DNA of 64,000 nucleotides from Stichopus chloronotus (lineage: Eukaryota > Echinodermata > Holothuroidea > Aspidochirotida > Stichopodidae), in NCBI GenBank assembly GCA_021234535.1, contig CM037843.1, positions 18,383,911 through 18,447,910 on the forward strand, written 5' to 3'. The notes under the pieces are model-generated. The model saw nothing but the letters and a program-made list of their open reading frames with translations. It searched no databases and was not told the origin of the DNA. Position numbers and translations under genes: made by a program. Within the stretch, counting starts at the first letter, position 1. Every line of letters begins with the position of its first letter. This document shows, piece after piece, positions 1-12,543 of the stretch.

Positions 1-291
1 CATACATACATACATACATACATACATACATACATACATACATACATACATACATACATACATACATACATACATACATACATACATACATACATACATA
101 CATACATACATACATACATACATACATACATACATACATACATACATACATACATACATACATACATACATACATACATACATACATACATACCATACAT
201 ACATACATACATACATACATACATACATACATACATACATACATACATACATACATACATACATACATACATACATACATACATACATACA

Positions 292-321
<30 letters not shown>
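1..321. repeat. (CATA)n microsatellite
   Basis: An almost pure CATA tetranucleotide array runs from the first base of the window. One register break (an extra C, 'taccatac') lies near 193-197. The array probably continues past the left edge, so its true length is unknown. Confidence 0.98.
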
Positions 322-322
<1 letters not shown>

Positions 323-1013
323 TTAGAACACTGCAATCTCTGAATATTCTTGTGGTAAGTTTCACACATTCTGTATGACATTGATGAATGGCACTGCACC
401 ATTAAAAAACTGATGATGAATGCACAAACACGATGAGGAATGTACAGTATAAATATTTCAGATCACAAACATGTGATTCAATGAAGTATACAATACAACA
501 CAGAAAAGAGTTAAACTCATAGACAGCCTGCAGCATTCATGAGTTTGCATGTTACTACATCATGTGTAAAAAGTAAAATAAAAAAAATCAGTAGGAACGC
601 AAGTGGGAAGTGTATGAGTCTGAACAAAGATTCAGTTTAAATACAGTGTGACATACATACTCCTACAGTACTTTCAATTTAAGATAGTCAATCATTTCCA
701 GGATGCATATTCATAATGAGGGCTTTATAGATCGCTGCTGCTTCTAATTTAAAAAAGAACACTTAATGCAGGAAGGAGACAGGAAGTGCTTGAAAGGAAT
801 AGAGGTTCTGAAGATCTGATAGAAAATGTTCCAACTGCAGAGCTAAGAATTCCAAACACTATTGGAGGTCAAATGCACCGGGAACTTGCACTTTTTAGGT
901 GATAGTTTGAGAAGAGTTGTGTGGAGACAACTTAGGCAAGAAGGGGAAAAGTGAGTAACTGCAATTACCTGATAAAGTCCCCACAACTCACTGGTGTGGG
1001 TATTCACGAGTGA

Positions 1014-1126
1014 ATATACTTACCCCTACTGCATCAGTTTGACCTATGCTCTACAAACCTCGAAGTCAATTCTGAAACCACGCCCTAGTTCGCCTGATGC
1101 AGTAGTGTGGCAAGGGGTAAGTATAT
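1014..1126. repeat. Two-step inverted repeat (hairpin)
   Basis: Outer arms at 1014-1027 and 1113-1126 are exact reverse complements (14 bp, ATATACTTACCCCT and AGGGGTAAGTATAT). Inner arms at 1027-1037 and 1094-1104 are exact over 11 bp (TACTGCATCAG and CTGATGCAGTA). Eight bases bulge on the right side between the two arm pairs. It could be a folded-back mobile-element end or a foldable transcript; no function is claimed. Confidence 0.8.
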
Positions 1127-1614
1127 GTCTACGATGTGAATTGTTGAATATTCAAAAAAAATGTGAGGAGAGGGGAGAAGTTTATGGGGCAAAGGTTACA
1201 AAACAGTAACTTTGAAAGGGACACATGCAGCATGCAGCATGATTCGAAAGGCTCACATCAGATCCAGCACAGAGTCAAAGTAGGTATACATCAAAGGACA
1301 ACCACAAGTACAAGACTTTTCTCTTTGCATGCAAAAAGAGAAAGCTTTTAGGAAATGTACTGTAGACAAATGGCAATACAGAAACTTAAATGGTATGCTT
1401 CAGTATGCAGTAACAAAGGACAACAGTATTTCCATTCATTGCACATAATGTGGTTGTCAACTAACTGATAGTGAATTTGAAAGTTTGAGGATCAGGAAGC
1501 CTATATGGGGTCATCAAGGAACCTATACCAAGGTGATCATGGATAAACACTGGCGAGATTCACCGACTCTTTTTGATAAGTGTCCAGAGAATATAACAAC
1601 GCTGGTGAAACTAG

Positions 1615-1845
1615 ACAATCGCCAATGCAAACCAATGAAAACCCAAACCTGCTCCCTGGACAGCCATTTAACGTCCACATCCGATGGATGAGTGTGTATC
1701 CCCCAGCCTTTAGCCACTTTCCCAAAGGCTGGGAGGGGGGAGAACCTGCCCAACTCAGCAGCCCATCAGCTGTACCAAGCAACCTGAAGCGGACAAGACC
1801 TTATCTGACAACAGGAATCCAAATAACTCCCTCAGTACCACTGGC
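1615..1845. repeat. Dispersed repeat, copy A
   Basis: This stretch is alignable by eye to about 30505-30690 in the same orientation. Shared features in order are a CATTTAA(C/T)GTCC block, GTGTATC(C/T)CCCAG, an AGGCTGGG/GACTGGGC block, CCCA(A/G)(C/A)TCAG, TATCAGC/CATCAGC, AAGCAACCTGA and an ACAGGAA(T/C)CC block. It is probably an old short interspersed element. I cannot assign a family. Confidence 0.6.
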
Positions 1846-2639
1846 AACAGCTTAACTAAACAAGCCAGATATGAATCCCCAGAAATTTTCCACGTGGTCC
1901 CTCCGGGATTTAATCCAGGGAAAAGGTTGCAAGAAGGACACTCTCAACACCAAGCTAAACACCCTTTCCCACCCCTCCTTTGTCCGCTGGCTACTTTCAA
2001 CTTCAGAGAGGGGTAGGGACAAAAGCACTGTCTCATCATAGCGTCAGAAGTACTTACTATTATTTTTCCAGTTTCAACAATATTACTACAAGATCACTTA
2101 ATACAAGGGATAAATATGCACTATACGGGCAATACAATAAAAGGAACTAAAAGGCTGGTTAAAGCAAAGAATCTGATGATTGAGGAAACAGGAACGAACA
2201 GAAGCTTTACTCGTGAAAAGCAAACTTATTTCTAACAGGCATTCAAACCATTCTATTTTCATCCATGGACATGCGACATTTACAGCATACATGACAATTT
2301 ATGAGTTGAAGAGAGACATGTTTAAGTAGAGAGTGAAGTAATGTATGATTTTAACATGAAGACTTTGACAACAACATGATAAGGAAACAACTTGAAATTT
2401 AGCACTTCTATTCACAGAATTACAACATTTCAAACCAGTACTTCTCAAAGATCAACGTTCCAGGATCTCTCCACCAAGGCATGAGGGTACTTCCTTTTTT
2501 TTTTCATGTACACAAGAGACAAACAGCTTTCAAAGTTTACCCAGGCAAATCTACTGGCAGATACACCAACCTCTTGCATCATATGCTTTTCAAGTCACGA
2601 AAACATCATTTGGAAGTAAACCCCTGGGGTAAATCTTAC

Positions 2640-2794
2640 CTCGCTGGTTCTCAATATAATTCTGTAGAGGTAACGAGCAGTTGAGTCCTTGCCGTTGTCA
2701 CTAAGTGGATTTTCAGGGGAGTCCATCTTCTCCCGCCTCACACTGAGTGCCACAGGTCCAAGGATATTATCAATCCCAAAGTAATTTTGATGTT
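2640..2794 (-). CDS. SIPA1L coding exon 3 (start of RapGAP domain)
   Basis: The exon is 155 nt. After the split Glu it encodes HQNYFGIDNILGPVALSVRR and ends RTSE in phase 0 at a GTAAGA donor. This is the most conserved stretch in the window and settles the SIPA1L assignment. Following exons should encode the LxTLRGS-type segment and the GAP catalytic part; they are outside the window. Confidence 0.93.
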
Positions 2795-5700
2795 CTTCAG
2801 GAGATAAGGAGAAGGTTTTTAAGGAAATTATGAGTAGAAGCTTTAATATAGTAAGAGAAAACTCTTAAAGGTGTCACTCAAAAAGAGAGCAGAATAATTT
2901 AAAATTCTATTTCTAAGAACACACTAGAACTGGCCATGTCTCCAAAATCTTACTTTTAGTTTTGTGGAGAATCTATGAAAAATAATTTTAATTTTTAAGC
3001 AGAAACCATTCCAAAAATTGAAACAGATTAGGATCATGCTCATCCATATGCACAGCGAGTAACTTTGGTGAGAGGGGGGGGGGAAGAGGGGGACTTAATG
3101 GATTTTGATTTTAATCCTGGAAGAGGCGTCTAAGGGGCCACGGTGGAAATTGCAAAAACCAGAAAGCCAAAAGGCTTTGTGATTCCTTGCCATATGATAA
3201 TATACTAACAAACATAAATTAGCCACATGACACATGAGATCAACTACAGTTATTGTTCTTGAAACACCATATTAATGAGCCTTTAACCCACAATGATCTT
3301 TCACTGCCTCTAAAAACAATAAACATGCAAAAATTGATAGAAATAATCTATTCAACATGGCCAATACACATACTAAGTATGAAAGCCCTCACAAATGAAC
3401 TTCTTGAGATAAAGTGTTTCAAATATTTTGACTACTAAATACTGAATTACTGAATATGAGCGATAGATATGCAAAGTATGAAATAGATATGCAAAGTATG
3501 AAATTGCTAACAGTTTGTCTTTTTGAGATACAGGAGTTACCTTGATTTTAACCATTTGACCTTTAGTGACTCCACATGACCCTTGACCTTCACCAAAATC
3601 AGTGGGTGTCATCTACTGAATATGGGCAATCCACATGCTAAATATCAGATGCCCCCACTGTTACTCTTCCCAAGATATAGTGTTCACAAGGTTTTCCAAA
3701 TTTGACCTCTGATGACTTCAAATGACCTCTGACTCCACCAAAAACAATAGGGATCACCTACTCAGTCTGACAAATCTACACATCAAGTATGACATCAGTC
3801 ACGATTACCATTCTGGAGATAATGTGTTTGCAAGCCTTTAACAGTGTGATCTTTGGTGACCTCAAATGACCTTTGACGCCACCAAAAATGGGGATTCTCT
3901 GATCAGTATTAACAAGCAACTCACTACGTATGACATCAGTCATGGTTATCCTTCTTGAGATATTGTGTTTACAAAATTTCACATTTTGACATCTAGTTAC
4001 CTCAAATGATCTTTGAAATTCACCACAGAGAACATTTACTCAATATAACATTCATGGTTACCCTTCTTGAGATATTGTGTTTACAAGGCGTCACATACAC
4101 ACACACACACACACACACACGACATTACCATCGCATAGATTACTTGCCTGAATCAAAAAGTCCGAGGCCCTCAGATACTGTTCAGTGAAATTTCCTGATT
4201 GCTCTATCAAATATTATGTTGTACTGTTTCCTTATGGGGCATAAAAGGGGTTTGTCCTTGGAAAATGGGGGCAGTGGCATAATGTATTTCTGCCTGCCAC
4301 ATTCTAGACTGGGGAAATAAATTTCCAGGCAAGGCCAGAAGATTAAATACCAACCTGTTAGCTCACAGGGTCTTCTACCTCTGCATAGCATGCAGACTGT
4401 TCTTCGCACAATATAACCCAAGCCTAACAACTGATGAATCTGATGGAAATACAAACTGACATGCATGCAATGTGCATAACAAAGAGCTAATCAATATAGA
4501 CTTAGGTATAGCTTACCATATTTTTCAAAGTACTGTCTATAGTACAAGGCACCGTGATCAACCAACTCTACAACAGGTCCCCGGGGTTGACTGGCAATGC
4601 CTCGACCATCTCCGATTCTTTCCAGAATGACCTGATGTTTAAATTTCCTCATGACTTTGGTATTAAGAGTCCCCATCTTTGAAAGACTAACCCTCATTTC
4701 TGCCTCTTCGCCCAACTCATTCCTGAAGAAGGGACAGCTCAAGAGCAGGTCATTACTGCGACCATCTCCAGGGTCTTGTTCTTCAGCGGTAAGATCTTCA
4801 ATGCTTCCCTACAGACAGAAAATGCCAGAGTGGCATTGTCACTTGGGTTAATATGTTTTACAAATACTATAAGTTTTTGTCAAGTCTTAAGTATGATTCA
4901 TTGCTGAAAAAGTTCACTCTATTTTTTTTAACTTCTATGACCTTTGTCAGCTTGTTCTGATCATTTGAATATGCAAAAACTACCATGAAGACTAACATGC
5001 AGCAATTTGCAGGGTTTCTGCACCATTAATAAAGAAATAATGATGCAATGGTCATGATGGAAACTAAATGGCAAGTTTAACTCAAAAAAAAAAAAAAGTT
5101 TTGTCCAAATTCATGACTTTTCTCTAACTTTGGTCATTTTTTACAAAGTTCCATGACTTTTCCAGGAAGTGGGAAGTGAAAATAAAATTCGATGATTTGC
5201 CATGACTTCAAGCTTGTGGAAACTCTGAATACAGAGACAAGATGATACAGGCTTGATGCTGACTTTGCTTGTGAGTTTCTACATGGTATACATCTCAAGT
5301 TATGGTTTCTCTGGTTACAAAAGATATTTTCTCACAATAGTTTTGACTTCAAGAAATGTATTTGAAGGACAGCATACATCATGTGCTCGCTACATCACGT
5401 TTTGACATGGATGCAAGAGCAGCATACTGTACATCACTACGTTCACACGTCTCCAAGCCTTCCAAGGTTACAGAAACAATTCCATGCATTAACAAAAAGC
5501 AAATTATACCTGTTGGAGTATTTCCACTGCATGACAGAAGGCATAAATCACTTTTGCCAATAATAATTTTGATAACTGTCAGTTGTCTGGTGTTTCAGAG
5601 ATACACAAGAGTATGTACTGTGGACAGTACACATAATTATGCATACGTGGGTCTGATTATAAATATTCCAGTCAGACATATACATGTTTTTAGCTGTGTT

Positions 5701-7960
5701 CAAGACACAGAGAAAGGTACAATTAACTTCACATTGTACATTTTATTTTTATAAACTTCTCTAACTTCTGCAAAGACCAGCAAGTACTAAACATTCAATT
5801 TATTTCTCTTTGTACACAGAATTTTCTGTATCAGCATTTTGAGTTTTGTTTAGCTCCATTTGTGTCAAAACAAGGTGAAGGCATCACCAGAAATACTGTG
5901 TCATTTAAAAAAAAAGTAAAAAAATTTGAGGGAGGGTTGGAAATAGCAATGGCATCTATTTTGCACGATTCTCCAGAGAAAATACAACCAAATTTGCTCT
6001 GGTGATTGAACCTGACACCCATAACCAGTTAGCAATTTGCAGGAAACATGTATTCATTCTTAAAATGGTTGAGACTTTGAAGTATTATGTATTGCCAAAG
6101 GGTAAAACAAAAATCTAATCTCTAAATTTTTCAGAGTGTTCAAACACAATTACTAGCCGGAAAACAAGCCTGCTGAAGAAACGGTAGAAAATGAAGTGGC
6201 ACATTAAAACAAGCAGAAATCCACCACTCCTCCAAGGAATGTGAATCTCCACATCTCTACATGCTCCCGTGGCATTGTTTAAAGACAAACCATTCATATC
6301 AAATTTTCATATACACATCCACAGACATTCCTCGGCTGGTCTTTAAAATGTGTGTAAGTTGAGAGGGATCATCAAATAGCCATGAACTCATCAAATGGGC
6401 ACTGACGAGGAATCTGGTCTACAATTTCTTAGTGTTGTAAGTGAAAACTAAATATTGATTATGAATGAGAAATTGATTGACTCAAACCACTCTCACATGT
6501 GATTTACCTTTGAGAAAGACGTTTTTTCATTTTTTTTCTTTTTTCTTTTAAACAACTGAAGGGTGGTGTCTCATTGGAGCAAGAAATGTTCACAGGTTTT
6601 ATTACATGTCACCAAACCGTGGTATGCAATCCATTCTGCCTGTCCTATGATATCAGCTCAAATATCAAGGAATTATATCTCATGAAGGAAACTGAGAGGT
6701 TGGCATACTCACTGATGGAGTGTTAGGCTGTTGTCTCGAGGAAGCTGCAGAGGCCCCAGTGAGGGTGCTTCTCTTTCTCTCAGGATTCTGGATGATCCTG
6801 ATTATATCACGAAGGTCAAAGTAGATGCTCTGTACGTCATAATGTAAGAAAGCTCTCCTTTGGACTGCCTCTTCTATCCTTGCCTCTAGCATGTCATCTT
6901 CCAATTTACCCTCAGGAGTCTTTGCCCCTGGGTCTCCCTTTGTGTTTCGGAGCCTTCGTAAGAGGGAGACCTCAGCCCCGGAGTATGACTTGGACCTATT
7001 CTTTTTCTCCCTCTTGCTTGGCATTCTACGTTGTAATCTTGGGCTGGCATCGTCTTTTTCCGTGTTTCTCCTATCTTCTTTGGTGTAATCGCTCTTGTTG
7101 GATGACATTGTATTTGTTCTTTCCTCCTCTGTTCCATTTGACAGCTTTCCCTGCAAGAGTCTGTCAAAGTGGGGAGGAGCAGGGCTTCTTTGGTCAGTCT
7201 CTGTTCTAAAATCTTGCACCATCTGGAAAAAGCTCTCACCTCCAATGCTGTGTATGTCCATGGACGATGTGCTGCCAAAATCTCTACCTGTATTAGGAAC
7301 AGTATCATGTCTCTTATCTAAAGATGAATTGCTAACACTTCTCCTCATCTGCTTAGCTTGAAGTTCTTTCTGTCTTTCACTATTTTCGAACCTTTTCAGA
7401 TTTTCTGTTGTCAGTGCTGCCGTTTTGGCAGTCTGACCCTGATTCATCACTTCTACGGCCGAGACAAAGTGGCGGTGGTCGGGACTTGTGTTGTGTCTCC
7501 TGTGAGGTTGGTGCTGGGGCGACCTCTTCTCTGAAGCCTCCCCGTCCCTCCAGTATAGATCAGATCTTTCTTTTGCCAACCGTCGTGTCTCTGCTTCCAG
7601 CTGTTGCCTTTGGTATGCTTCCATATCGGCATCAGCTTGGTCCGTCACGTTATCTGTGTAGTCTACGTTTATGGGTTTCGCATGAAACTGTCCCGATGGA
7701 AGACTATTTTGCGTGTCGACTAACTCCCACTCTTTGCTAGTGTTACCATTGTCCTTCTTCATTGTCACTGCCACTCGAAATGATACCTCCCCATGATCCA
7801 TCCTCAGAGGCCTGTCCTGCCTCCGGTTTTCCCTTCGGGTGAGGTTACCATTGGTCTCTCTATCCATGTGCTGATGTTCAATCATGCTATCATTGAAGTC
7901 ATTTTTCATTTGGGTCCTGTGGACATAGTCCCTATGAGCATTGCGGTTTACAGCAGCCAT
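2640..7960 (-). CDS. SIPA1L-type RapGAP (signal-induced proliferation-associated 1-like), N-terminal part
   Basis: Coding exons 7960..6713, 4808..4517 and 2794..2640 join in phase, giving about 467 residues; the rest lies off the left edge. SIPA1L proteins (SPAR family) are Rap GTPase-activating proteins at synapses, junctions and the actin cortex, with a RapGAP domain, a PDZ domain and a C-terminal coiled coil. Family hallmarks seen in order: a GSTSSMDIHSIGGESFF block, SKSYSGAEVSLLRRLRNTKG, HYDVQSIYFDLRD, STLTGASAAS, GSIEDL, SCPFFRNELG, then EHQNYFGIDNILGPVALSVR and YRIILRTSE. These match the N-terminal region and the start of the RapGAP fold of vertebrate SIPA1L1-3. The catalytic Asn-thumb helix and the PDZ domain are not in the window. 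The first 200 or so residues are charged, low in hydrophobics and probably disordered. One invertebrate gene usually stands for the three vertebrate paralogues, so no number is given. Confidence 0.93.
2795..4516. other. SIPA1L intron 2 (repeat-bearing)
   Basis: No exon is seen. The right half holds a degenerate GACCTTTGAC tandem repeat (about 3440-4160). A 20-bp direct duplication (TAGATATGCAAAGTATGAAA twice) lies at about 3463-3502. Confidence 0.75.
3440..4160. repeat. GACCTTTGAC tandem repeat, copy 1, with (AC)n
   Basis: Diverged units carry the ordered blocks CTTCTTGAGATA, GTTTACAAGG, TTTGACCT, TCAAATGACCTTTGAC and CCACCAAAAA. An (AC)n tract (about 4087-4120) and a short AGATTAC block end the copy. 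Two better copies lie at 56.6-57.6 kb and 61.9-62.8 kb in the same orientation. Confidence 0.8.
4517..4808 (-). CDS. SIPA1L coding exon 2
   Basis: The exon is 292 nt. It starts in phase 0 after a CTGTAG acceptor (GSIEDLTAEEQDPG) and ends one base into a codon at a GTAAGC donor. It encodes SCPFFRNELGEEAEMRVSLS, then a VVELVDHGALYYRQYF block that leads into the RapGAP region. The leftover G joins AA of the next exon to make Glu, giving a continuous FEKYEHQNYFG. Confidence 0.92.
4809..6712. other. SIPA1L intron 1
   Basis: AT-rich intron with homopolymer A runs near 5083 and 5908. Nothing coding is recognised on either strand. A stretch around 5110-5220 with repeated CATGACTTTTCC-like words resembles 30070-30370. 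Confidence 0.7.
6713..7960 (-). CDS. SIPA1L coding exon 1
   Basis: The exon has 416 codons from ATG at 7960-7958 (MAAVNRNAHRDY) to NTPS, followed by a strong donor, GTGAGT, on the minus strand. An in-frame TAG lies upstream at 8038-8036. The open frame between it and the ATG has no other ATG, which supports this start unless an acceptor lies in that short gap. Most of the product is basic, Ser/Arg-rich and probably disordered. Conserved islands are the STSSMD, SLLRRLRNTKG and HYDVQSIYFDLRD blocks near the exon end. Confidence 0.9.
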
Positions 7961-10900
7961 AGCTGTATAGGCCACTTTCGCTTTCACCGGAAGTGGAACC
8001 TCCGGGCAAGACTGGCTTATTGGCAACAATCTCCTCTATTCACTTCCTTTTTACCAGGGATTAACGAAGCAGGTCAGATCCAACCCCCCACAATGCTGCT
8101 CTTTGTTTCTTTTTCATTTTCCAAGCAACTGACTCATGACTACTTAGAAACACTTGCCACAGAATTTTCCTGTTTAAAGGTTCATGAAATGCTCACATTT
8201 TTAACAATTTTACAATCACTGTTGTCACATGCACCAGTGCACCATATTCTATGCATGTAAAAAATGGTAATCATTATACGATCTGCTTGTCATCCTACAG
8301 CACCTTCACAACTGACAACTTGGCAGGAAAATGGATAATGACAAATCTTCATTTAACATGGTTCTTCTTCAAACGCTTCACTGATCTGTAAGAAATGAAA
8401 AACAAAATGCAGTAATAAGTCAAAAGTGAATAGATACTCTAAGTTGGCAAAAATATCCTTTAGTTGTCTTTACTTCCACAATGTCAGCATGTTGCACAGT
8501 GAATCACACACAAAGCACTCAAGTTCAGCATGACCACAAAAGTCAGTGGTGTATCCACGATTTTCTGATAACAGGGGTACCAATAGATAGACCACCATCC
8601 TGAGGGCGTGGTCAAAGGGAAGGGGTGTACCTTGCCATTTGAGAAAAGGGTTACACTTGAGAATCCAAAGACTGCATCTGCTTGGCCCATTCATTACACT
8701 GTGCAATTTTACATCATTTTCCTATTATCCCTTTGTAGGTATGGATAGAGTGTGAGCACATCTGGATCTTTCACTGCTAAAATGGCAAAGTGTATCTCCC
8801 ATCAGTCTCAAAAAAAAGGCCAGAAAAATGAAAGAAAAGTCAAGTGACATTGATACCAATAACTAGACTTGGTAAACAATTCAGGCAACAAATCTGGATC
8901 ATTGACTGAACACCCACACACACACACACACAATCCTTGGCTCAGTATCACTTCTGTTCCAGGAACTTTTACACCATTCACAAACCACAAAAACTTTTGG
9001 AGTTCAGTTAATAGTGTATCACTGGACACTTCCAACACACTAAAAAAGCTGTATAATTAGCACTGTGCCATATGATTCATGACAAGTGATGGGTTTATTA
9101 GCCCATGGAGCTATTGATTAGACATTTAAAACCATTGGTCTGTGGTTAGTGGCCATCGAAAACTCAATGACCTTACACTCTTCAAGTTTAAAGAGTATAC
9201 TATGGATTACTATATGTACATACAACACTGTGCACCTGCTGCAAACAGTGCACCCATACAGTGAAGAGGTCACACAAGATGCTAGGCAAGATACCTGTTA
9301 AAAACAATCACATAGTCACTTCTTAAAGTGAATAAAAGGAAATTCCAAGAAAATGAAAATGTTATTTACATATTTTTCTTAACCGTGCCAGTTGTCCATG
9401 GATGGGGTATTGCAATGCAGCTGATGACATTCACTGGCAAAGAGAAGCTACTGTCAGACAGAAATAATGCGGTACACTCTGACTGAACTGACTTGAAACA
9501 GTGGAAGTGAAATTCCAAGAATAAAGTATGACAAGGTCTTTCCATGTAGCTGACCCCCTTTGATCATCCTTGGCAGGATATGAGGCTATAAAAAATCTCC
9601 AAGAAGAACAGTGCATGCAGTAATGCAGCAGCTACAGCATAAGGAAGAGAATTGTCACTGGATGGCCATATACTCCTACAGAAACTATGGCAACTGTAAA
9701 TACAGGTTTCTCATCCATATAAATATCGATAGCAAACAAGAAAGTTGGCAAGCATATGCTGTCAATCTTGAAAATTCACCTTTGAAAGACAACAAATAAG
9801 CTGTTTTATTGTGTGCAAGAGCTATTGAAAATCTATGTACTATACCATTAGCTAACTCAACATGGAACATTTGAAAAGTGCTTGCATGTACAGTAGCTGC
9901 ACAATAATAACTTGACAAACTTGTGATCACTTTTGGAATTATCGTTGGAACGGGACAATTCAAGAAACCTGTCAAAACAGACTAGATTGTACATACCACA
10001 ACTAAAAAGGTGAAACATTGCAACTACAAAATACTTAGTGATTTTTCAACAAAATACCTTTTACACATTGCAATGCATCATGACATCCTACAATTCTATG
10101 TTGCACTGTACCAAGGAAGTGACGTTTCGAAAATTCCAGTTATCCCTCAACGATGACAACGAAGGGCAAAGTGGAATTAAACCCATCTATCGGTACAGAT
10201 ATGGCAACAGTCTCACGAACCAAAAGTGTTCAACAACAATTCACCCTGAGGGTTAACAGCAATTTTCAAAATGTAAGCACACACACCACAAGTATCTCAT
10301 GAACCAAGCTAATGGTTACAATGATATTATACATCTATTCAACTTGAAACATCTTCCAATCAGGATTCAAAATGCAAAATTGTTCAAACAAACACTGACT
10401 CATTTGATCCTGACAACAGACTCCAAAGGACATCTATACAATCTCATTTTGACATGATGCCTTAATTCAAACAGCAAATTTAAACATCACTATTCACACA
10501 AACTAATGAATGGGTAGTACCGGCATTCATTCACAGCTGTGGGAGTGTGTCTAATTTCTGTCATCTACAATTGACTAACTGCTAAACAATGGAGCTTTTA
10601 TAGTAAAGTACCATTATAACTTAGGTTTGAACAGTGTACTGTCTACAGTACGCCTGCCATACAGTAATTGAAATGGTTCATTAAATGTATAATTTTTTTC
10701 AGTACTGAAAGATACAGTAGTAGGACTATGGTAGTCTTCAGTTTCACTCATTAACTAAAAACCCATCTTTGACATTTTGGCAAATTCACACGGAATAATC
10801 CAATTCAGAAAAACAAAGAGAGAATCATTGCTCTACAATACACTGACACAGTGCAGTACATGTACTGTGGCTTCAGCACATGGCCAAAGCAGACGAAAAG

Positions 10901-12128
10901 CACAAACACATCTTGCACACTGTACTGTCAACAAACATGTTTGTTTTGACCTTAATTTTTAACTGGTTCAATCTTTGCAAAATAGCCACCAAAGCTTCAG
11001 AAAAGCAATGCAGATACATTAAGACATGAAGGAGAGGTTGTAAGCATTCTCAATGAAGAAGTCTGTTTATAGTCTTTGACAGTACTTTTTACTTACCTCG
11101 GGCAATCAGGCAATTGTTATTAACCTTGATTAATACATCAACACTAAATATGACCACATTTGGATTTACACAGCAACCACAGGCACATCACGGTTGGTGT
11201 ATATTAAGAGAAACCTCCAATACAATAATTTCTGTTTTCCTAAATACTCTCATGTTTTGTTATGGTGTGTAAGCTGTGAGTGACACAGGCAAGAACAGTT
11301 TTGGTTTTAATTGACTGTAGAATGTAGATGTAACGCCATGCATTCAAAAGACACTGTGTACCAGCTGCCAATTAAACTGTGAGAGGTTCAATTCTAAAGC
11401 AATACAGTAAATGACAGCTCCACGATACCATAGTACACACTTGATAGAACAACACAAAATGACTTTTGCTTCCAGCAATACTTGGAGACAACATTTTTGC
11501 CAACTATCCCAGTGAATATACCACACTACAGCATATTACTTTTCCTGTTCACAGAATTCATCTAGAGTTGACGCTACAGTTGAGATTTATCAGTATCATA
11601 CAGCACAGGTACTTCCAGTAACAGATCTTCGGTACATGTGCTGCATGCTCTCAAATCGTCCGCTACAGTGTTAATTAGTGTAACTTGCATTGGATTCTCA
11701 ACTGATGATGTTAGAACCCAGTTCTGAAATTGCCACCCAGATCTAAAGTTTGACCCATGTTAGACTTTGGCTGTGACAAAACTATCCAACTTAGAATGTC
11801 AATTCCATTGTCTTGAGCATTTGCAAAATATTCCCCACAAATCACTGGTATGGCTATTCACAAGTGATTATTCATACCCATTCTTCAGTAACATCTACGC
11901 CTATTCATTTAGCCTTGCTCCACGTACTCTCAAAATCAATTCTAGCACTGTGCCCTCCAGAGGTAGACTTGTCATCATCTGCCTTTCATTTGAGTCACTC
12001 CAAAGTGTCTTTATTGTGCTTTCATAATTTTGCCGCTAGCAAAGACAGGAAAGGACCTAAAACCTTGAGTATTCTTAAGTACCCAGGCACATGACTATGT
12101 ATGGCAGGTAACCGGGCCCTAATGTGGG
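7961..12128. other. Upstream of SIPA1L; no gene seen
   Basis: This is the 5' flank, and possibly an untranslated exon, of SIPA1L. No coding exon is recognised. It contains an (AC)n run near 8911-8932. A short segment at about 11834-11866 resembles 981-1012 (CACAA.TCACTGGT.TGG.TATTCAC), suggesting a low-copy dispersed repeat. Confidence 0.6.
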
Positions 12129-12543
12129 CCAGGTGTAAGAGGAATTTGCCCCCCCTAAACAAATCCTCTCCCTGGGAGAATATCTCCAAGGAAAAAATCC
12201 CTCCCCTCGGTGAAGATTCCCTAGAAATGTTCTACCTCGGGGGGAGGGAATTTTCAAAGGAAATATTTCTCCCACCTAAAACTATTTACCCTCCCCTTCC
12301 ATTTCCTCATTAACTTGAAGTAGTTGCACATTTTATGACATATGTATTTTGCTTGTCACTCAGTAACCTGTAATCTCTTTTTTCAGCTGCCTTCACAATT
12401 TTTTTTTACCATTGTGAAAGAACAAATTTATACATTATCAATTTTATGAAATGATGAATACCTTAAGGATATTTATGTCGAAGAATTCAAAATTTTCAGG
12501 GTGGGGGAGGGAATTTTTAGGGGAATGGTCCCTGTTACACCGG
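12129..12543. mobile_element. Possible TIR element (about 415 bp)
   Basis: The left end (CCAGGTGTAAGAGGAA..., then CCCCCTAAACAAATCC) and the reverse complement of the right end (CCGGTGTAACAGGGAC..., then CCCCTAAAAATTCC) align over about 45 bp with mismatches. The interior is pyrimidine-rich with CTCCC words. No clear target duplication is seen and no transposase is encoded. If real, it is a non-autonomous DNA transposon. Confidence 0.5.

Larger units (their letters stand above)
322..2639. other. Intron or spacer left of SIPA1L exon 3
   Basis: No coding exon is visible on either strand. The next SIPA1L exon, which would start with the LKTLRG-type RapGAP segment, was looked for on the minus strand and not found, so this is most likely intron. 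It contains an inverted repeat (1014-1126) and a dispersed repeat copy (about 1615-1845). Confidence 0.6.

Noticed and set aside
7958..8029. Extending SIPA1L upstream of the ATG at 7960 to 8029
   Set aside because: The extension starts with TTG, not ATG, and a TAG stop lies at 8038-8036. The first in-frame ATG is at 7960.
8538..8700. A possible hAT-type element beginning CAGTGGTGTATCCACG
   Set aside because: The left end looks right, but the only candidate right end (near 8701) does not match well and there is no flanking duplication.
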